Assembly: GCA_018725345.1 (NCBI GenBank)
Contig: QLUI01000111.1
Location: forward strand, 1 to 6,353
DNA: 6,353 bases
Direction of reading: 5' to 3'
Source: Bacillota bacterium
GTDB taxonomy: Bacteria; Bacillota; Dethiobacteria; Dethiobacterales; Dethiobacteraceae
In this document: positions 5,587-6,353 of the stretch, one piece after another
Layout: every line of letters starts with the position of its first letter
Numbering within the stretch: position 1 is the first letter of the stretch
Made by a program: the position numbers and the translations under genes
The notes under the pieces: model-generated
The model's input: only the letters and a program-made list of their open reading frames with translations
The model's database searches: none
Told to the model about the DNA's origin: nothing

Positions 5587-6298
5587 AGTTGAGAATCTCC
5601 ACGTTTATTATGATGCGATTCATGCTATTAAAGGAGTTTCGCTTGATGTCTCTCAAGGCGAGATTGTGACGCTAATCGGCGCTAATGGTGCGGGAAAGAC
5701 TACGATCTTGCGGACCATTTCCGGGCTGGAAAAGGCCAGGGAGGGGAAAATTGAGTATCTTGGCAAGGATATAACCTCCCAACAAGCACATGATATTGTT
5801 AAAATCGGCATTTCACAAGTCCCTGAGGGGCGCCGGGTTTTTACAAATATGTCTGTCACGGAAAACCTGGAGTTGGGAGCGTATCTTTCGAAAGATAGAA
5901 AAGCGAAATCAGACAGTCTCAAGCGAGTATTTGAGCATTTCCCGCGGCTTTATGAACGGCGCATACAGATTGCCGGTACTCTTTCCGGCGGCGAGCAACA
6001 AATGTTGGCTATGGGGCGCGCGCTGATGTCTAAGCCGAAGCTGATGATGTTGGACGAGCCCTCCATGGGGTTGGCGCCAATCTTGGTTCGGCAAATCTTC
6101 TCTATCATTAAAGAAATCCATAAAGAAGGAACGACTATTTTGCTGATTGAACAGAATGCCAATATGGCACTTTCCATTGCCCACAGGGGGTACGTTTTGG
6201 AAACCGGCAAAATTGTGATGCAGGGTTCAGTGCATGAACTGATGGCAAGTGAAGAGATTAAAAATGCTTATCTAGGTGGGGAAGCTGCTCATAGTTAG
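5579..6298 (+). CDS. livF: Branched-chain amino acid ABC transporter, ATP-binding protein LivF
   Basis: This is the second ATPase of the importer, 239 residues from the GTG start, which is the usual LivF length. It begins MLKVENLHVYY, a standard ABC N-terminus. Walker A GANGAGKT is at 34-41, Q-loop Q80 precedes VPEGRRVF, and the signature LSGGEQ is at 135-140. Walker B ends at D159 followed by catalytic E160 in DEPSMGLAP. Where most ABC proteins have the switch His, it has Gln (Q192 in LIEQNAN), a normal LivF-branch trait. The C-terminus NAYLGGE is typical. It overlaps livG by 8 nt, indicating coupled translation and balanced LivG:LivF amounts. It is the last gene of the operon. Confidence 0.95.
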   Translation: MLKVENLHVYYDAIHAIKGVSLDVSQGEIVTLIGANGAGKTTILRTISGLEKAREGKIEYLGKDITSQQAHDIVKIGISQVPEGRRVFTNMSVTENLELGAYLSKDRKAKSDSLKRVFEHFPRLYERRIQIAGTLSGGEQQMLAMGRALMSKPKLMMLDEPSMGLAPILVRQIFSIIKEIHKEGTTILLIEQNANMALSIAHRGYVLETGKIVMQGSVHELMASEEIKNAYLGGEAAHS

Positions 6299-6317
6299 CT
6301 TTAAGTGAAAACTGTGG

Positions 6318-6343
6318 CGGCCGCTGGGTTTGGCGGTCGTTTT
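6318..6343 (+). terminator. Rho-independent terminator of the liv operon
   Basis: A GC-rich stem CGGCCGC (6318-6324) pairs with GCGGTCG (6333-6339), including one G-U pair, around an 8-nt loop. TTTT (6340-6343) follows. It begins 20 nt after the livF stop. No further gene is visible in the remaining bases to the window edge. Confidence 0.75.
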
Positions 6344-6353
6344 AGTCTAAAGA

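Overview
The window reads as ordinary chromosomal sequence from an anaerobic, low-to-moderate-GC Firmicute, probably of the clostridial or Peptococcaceae type. This is inferred from the 5S rRNA-tRNA-Asn arrangement, strong AGGAGG-like ribosome binding sites, TTG and GTG start codons, consensus sigma-A promoter hexamers, a lipoprotein-type solute-binding protein, and a flavin oxidoreductase of a type common in Clostridia. No genus can be named from what is visible.

Layout. Bases 1-58 are the 3' end of a 5S rRNA, so the rest of a ribosomal RNA operon should lie just left of the window. A complete tRNA-Asn (GTT anticodon) follows at 114-188. A long perfect hairpin (186-225) starts inside the tRNA CCA tail and ends the stable-RNA operon. 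Facing it on the minus strand is a 326-residue NAD(P)H-dependent flavin oxidoreductase of the nitronate monooxygenase/FabK-like family (312-1292). The 339-base divergent intergenic region (1293-1631) carries a promoter for each direction. It also holds a 22-bp imperfect palindrome next to the minus-strand promoter, and a CodY-like sequence inside the plus-strand promoter.

From 1632 to 6298 the plus strand holds a complete five-gene branched-chain amino acid (LIV-I/HAAT family) ABC importer: livK (lipoprotein binding protein), livH and livM (permeases), livG and livF (ATPases). LivK captures substrate outside the membrane and hands it to the LivH-LivM channel. The LivG-LivF ATPase pair drives uptake. 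A strong hairpin between livK and livH probably sets the usual excess of binding protein over membrane components. The remaining genes are tightly packed: livH-livM have a 3-nt gap, the livG ribosome binding site overlaps the livM stop, and livG-livF overlap by 8 nt. A terminator hairpin closes the operon at about 6318-6343.

I found no mobile element, CRISPR array, defence system or evidently new system. The points worth a second look are regulatory: the palindrome, the CodY-like box, the intercistronic hairpin and the tRNA-abutting terminator. The cysteine-rich tail of the flavin oxidoreductase is also of interest.
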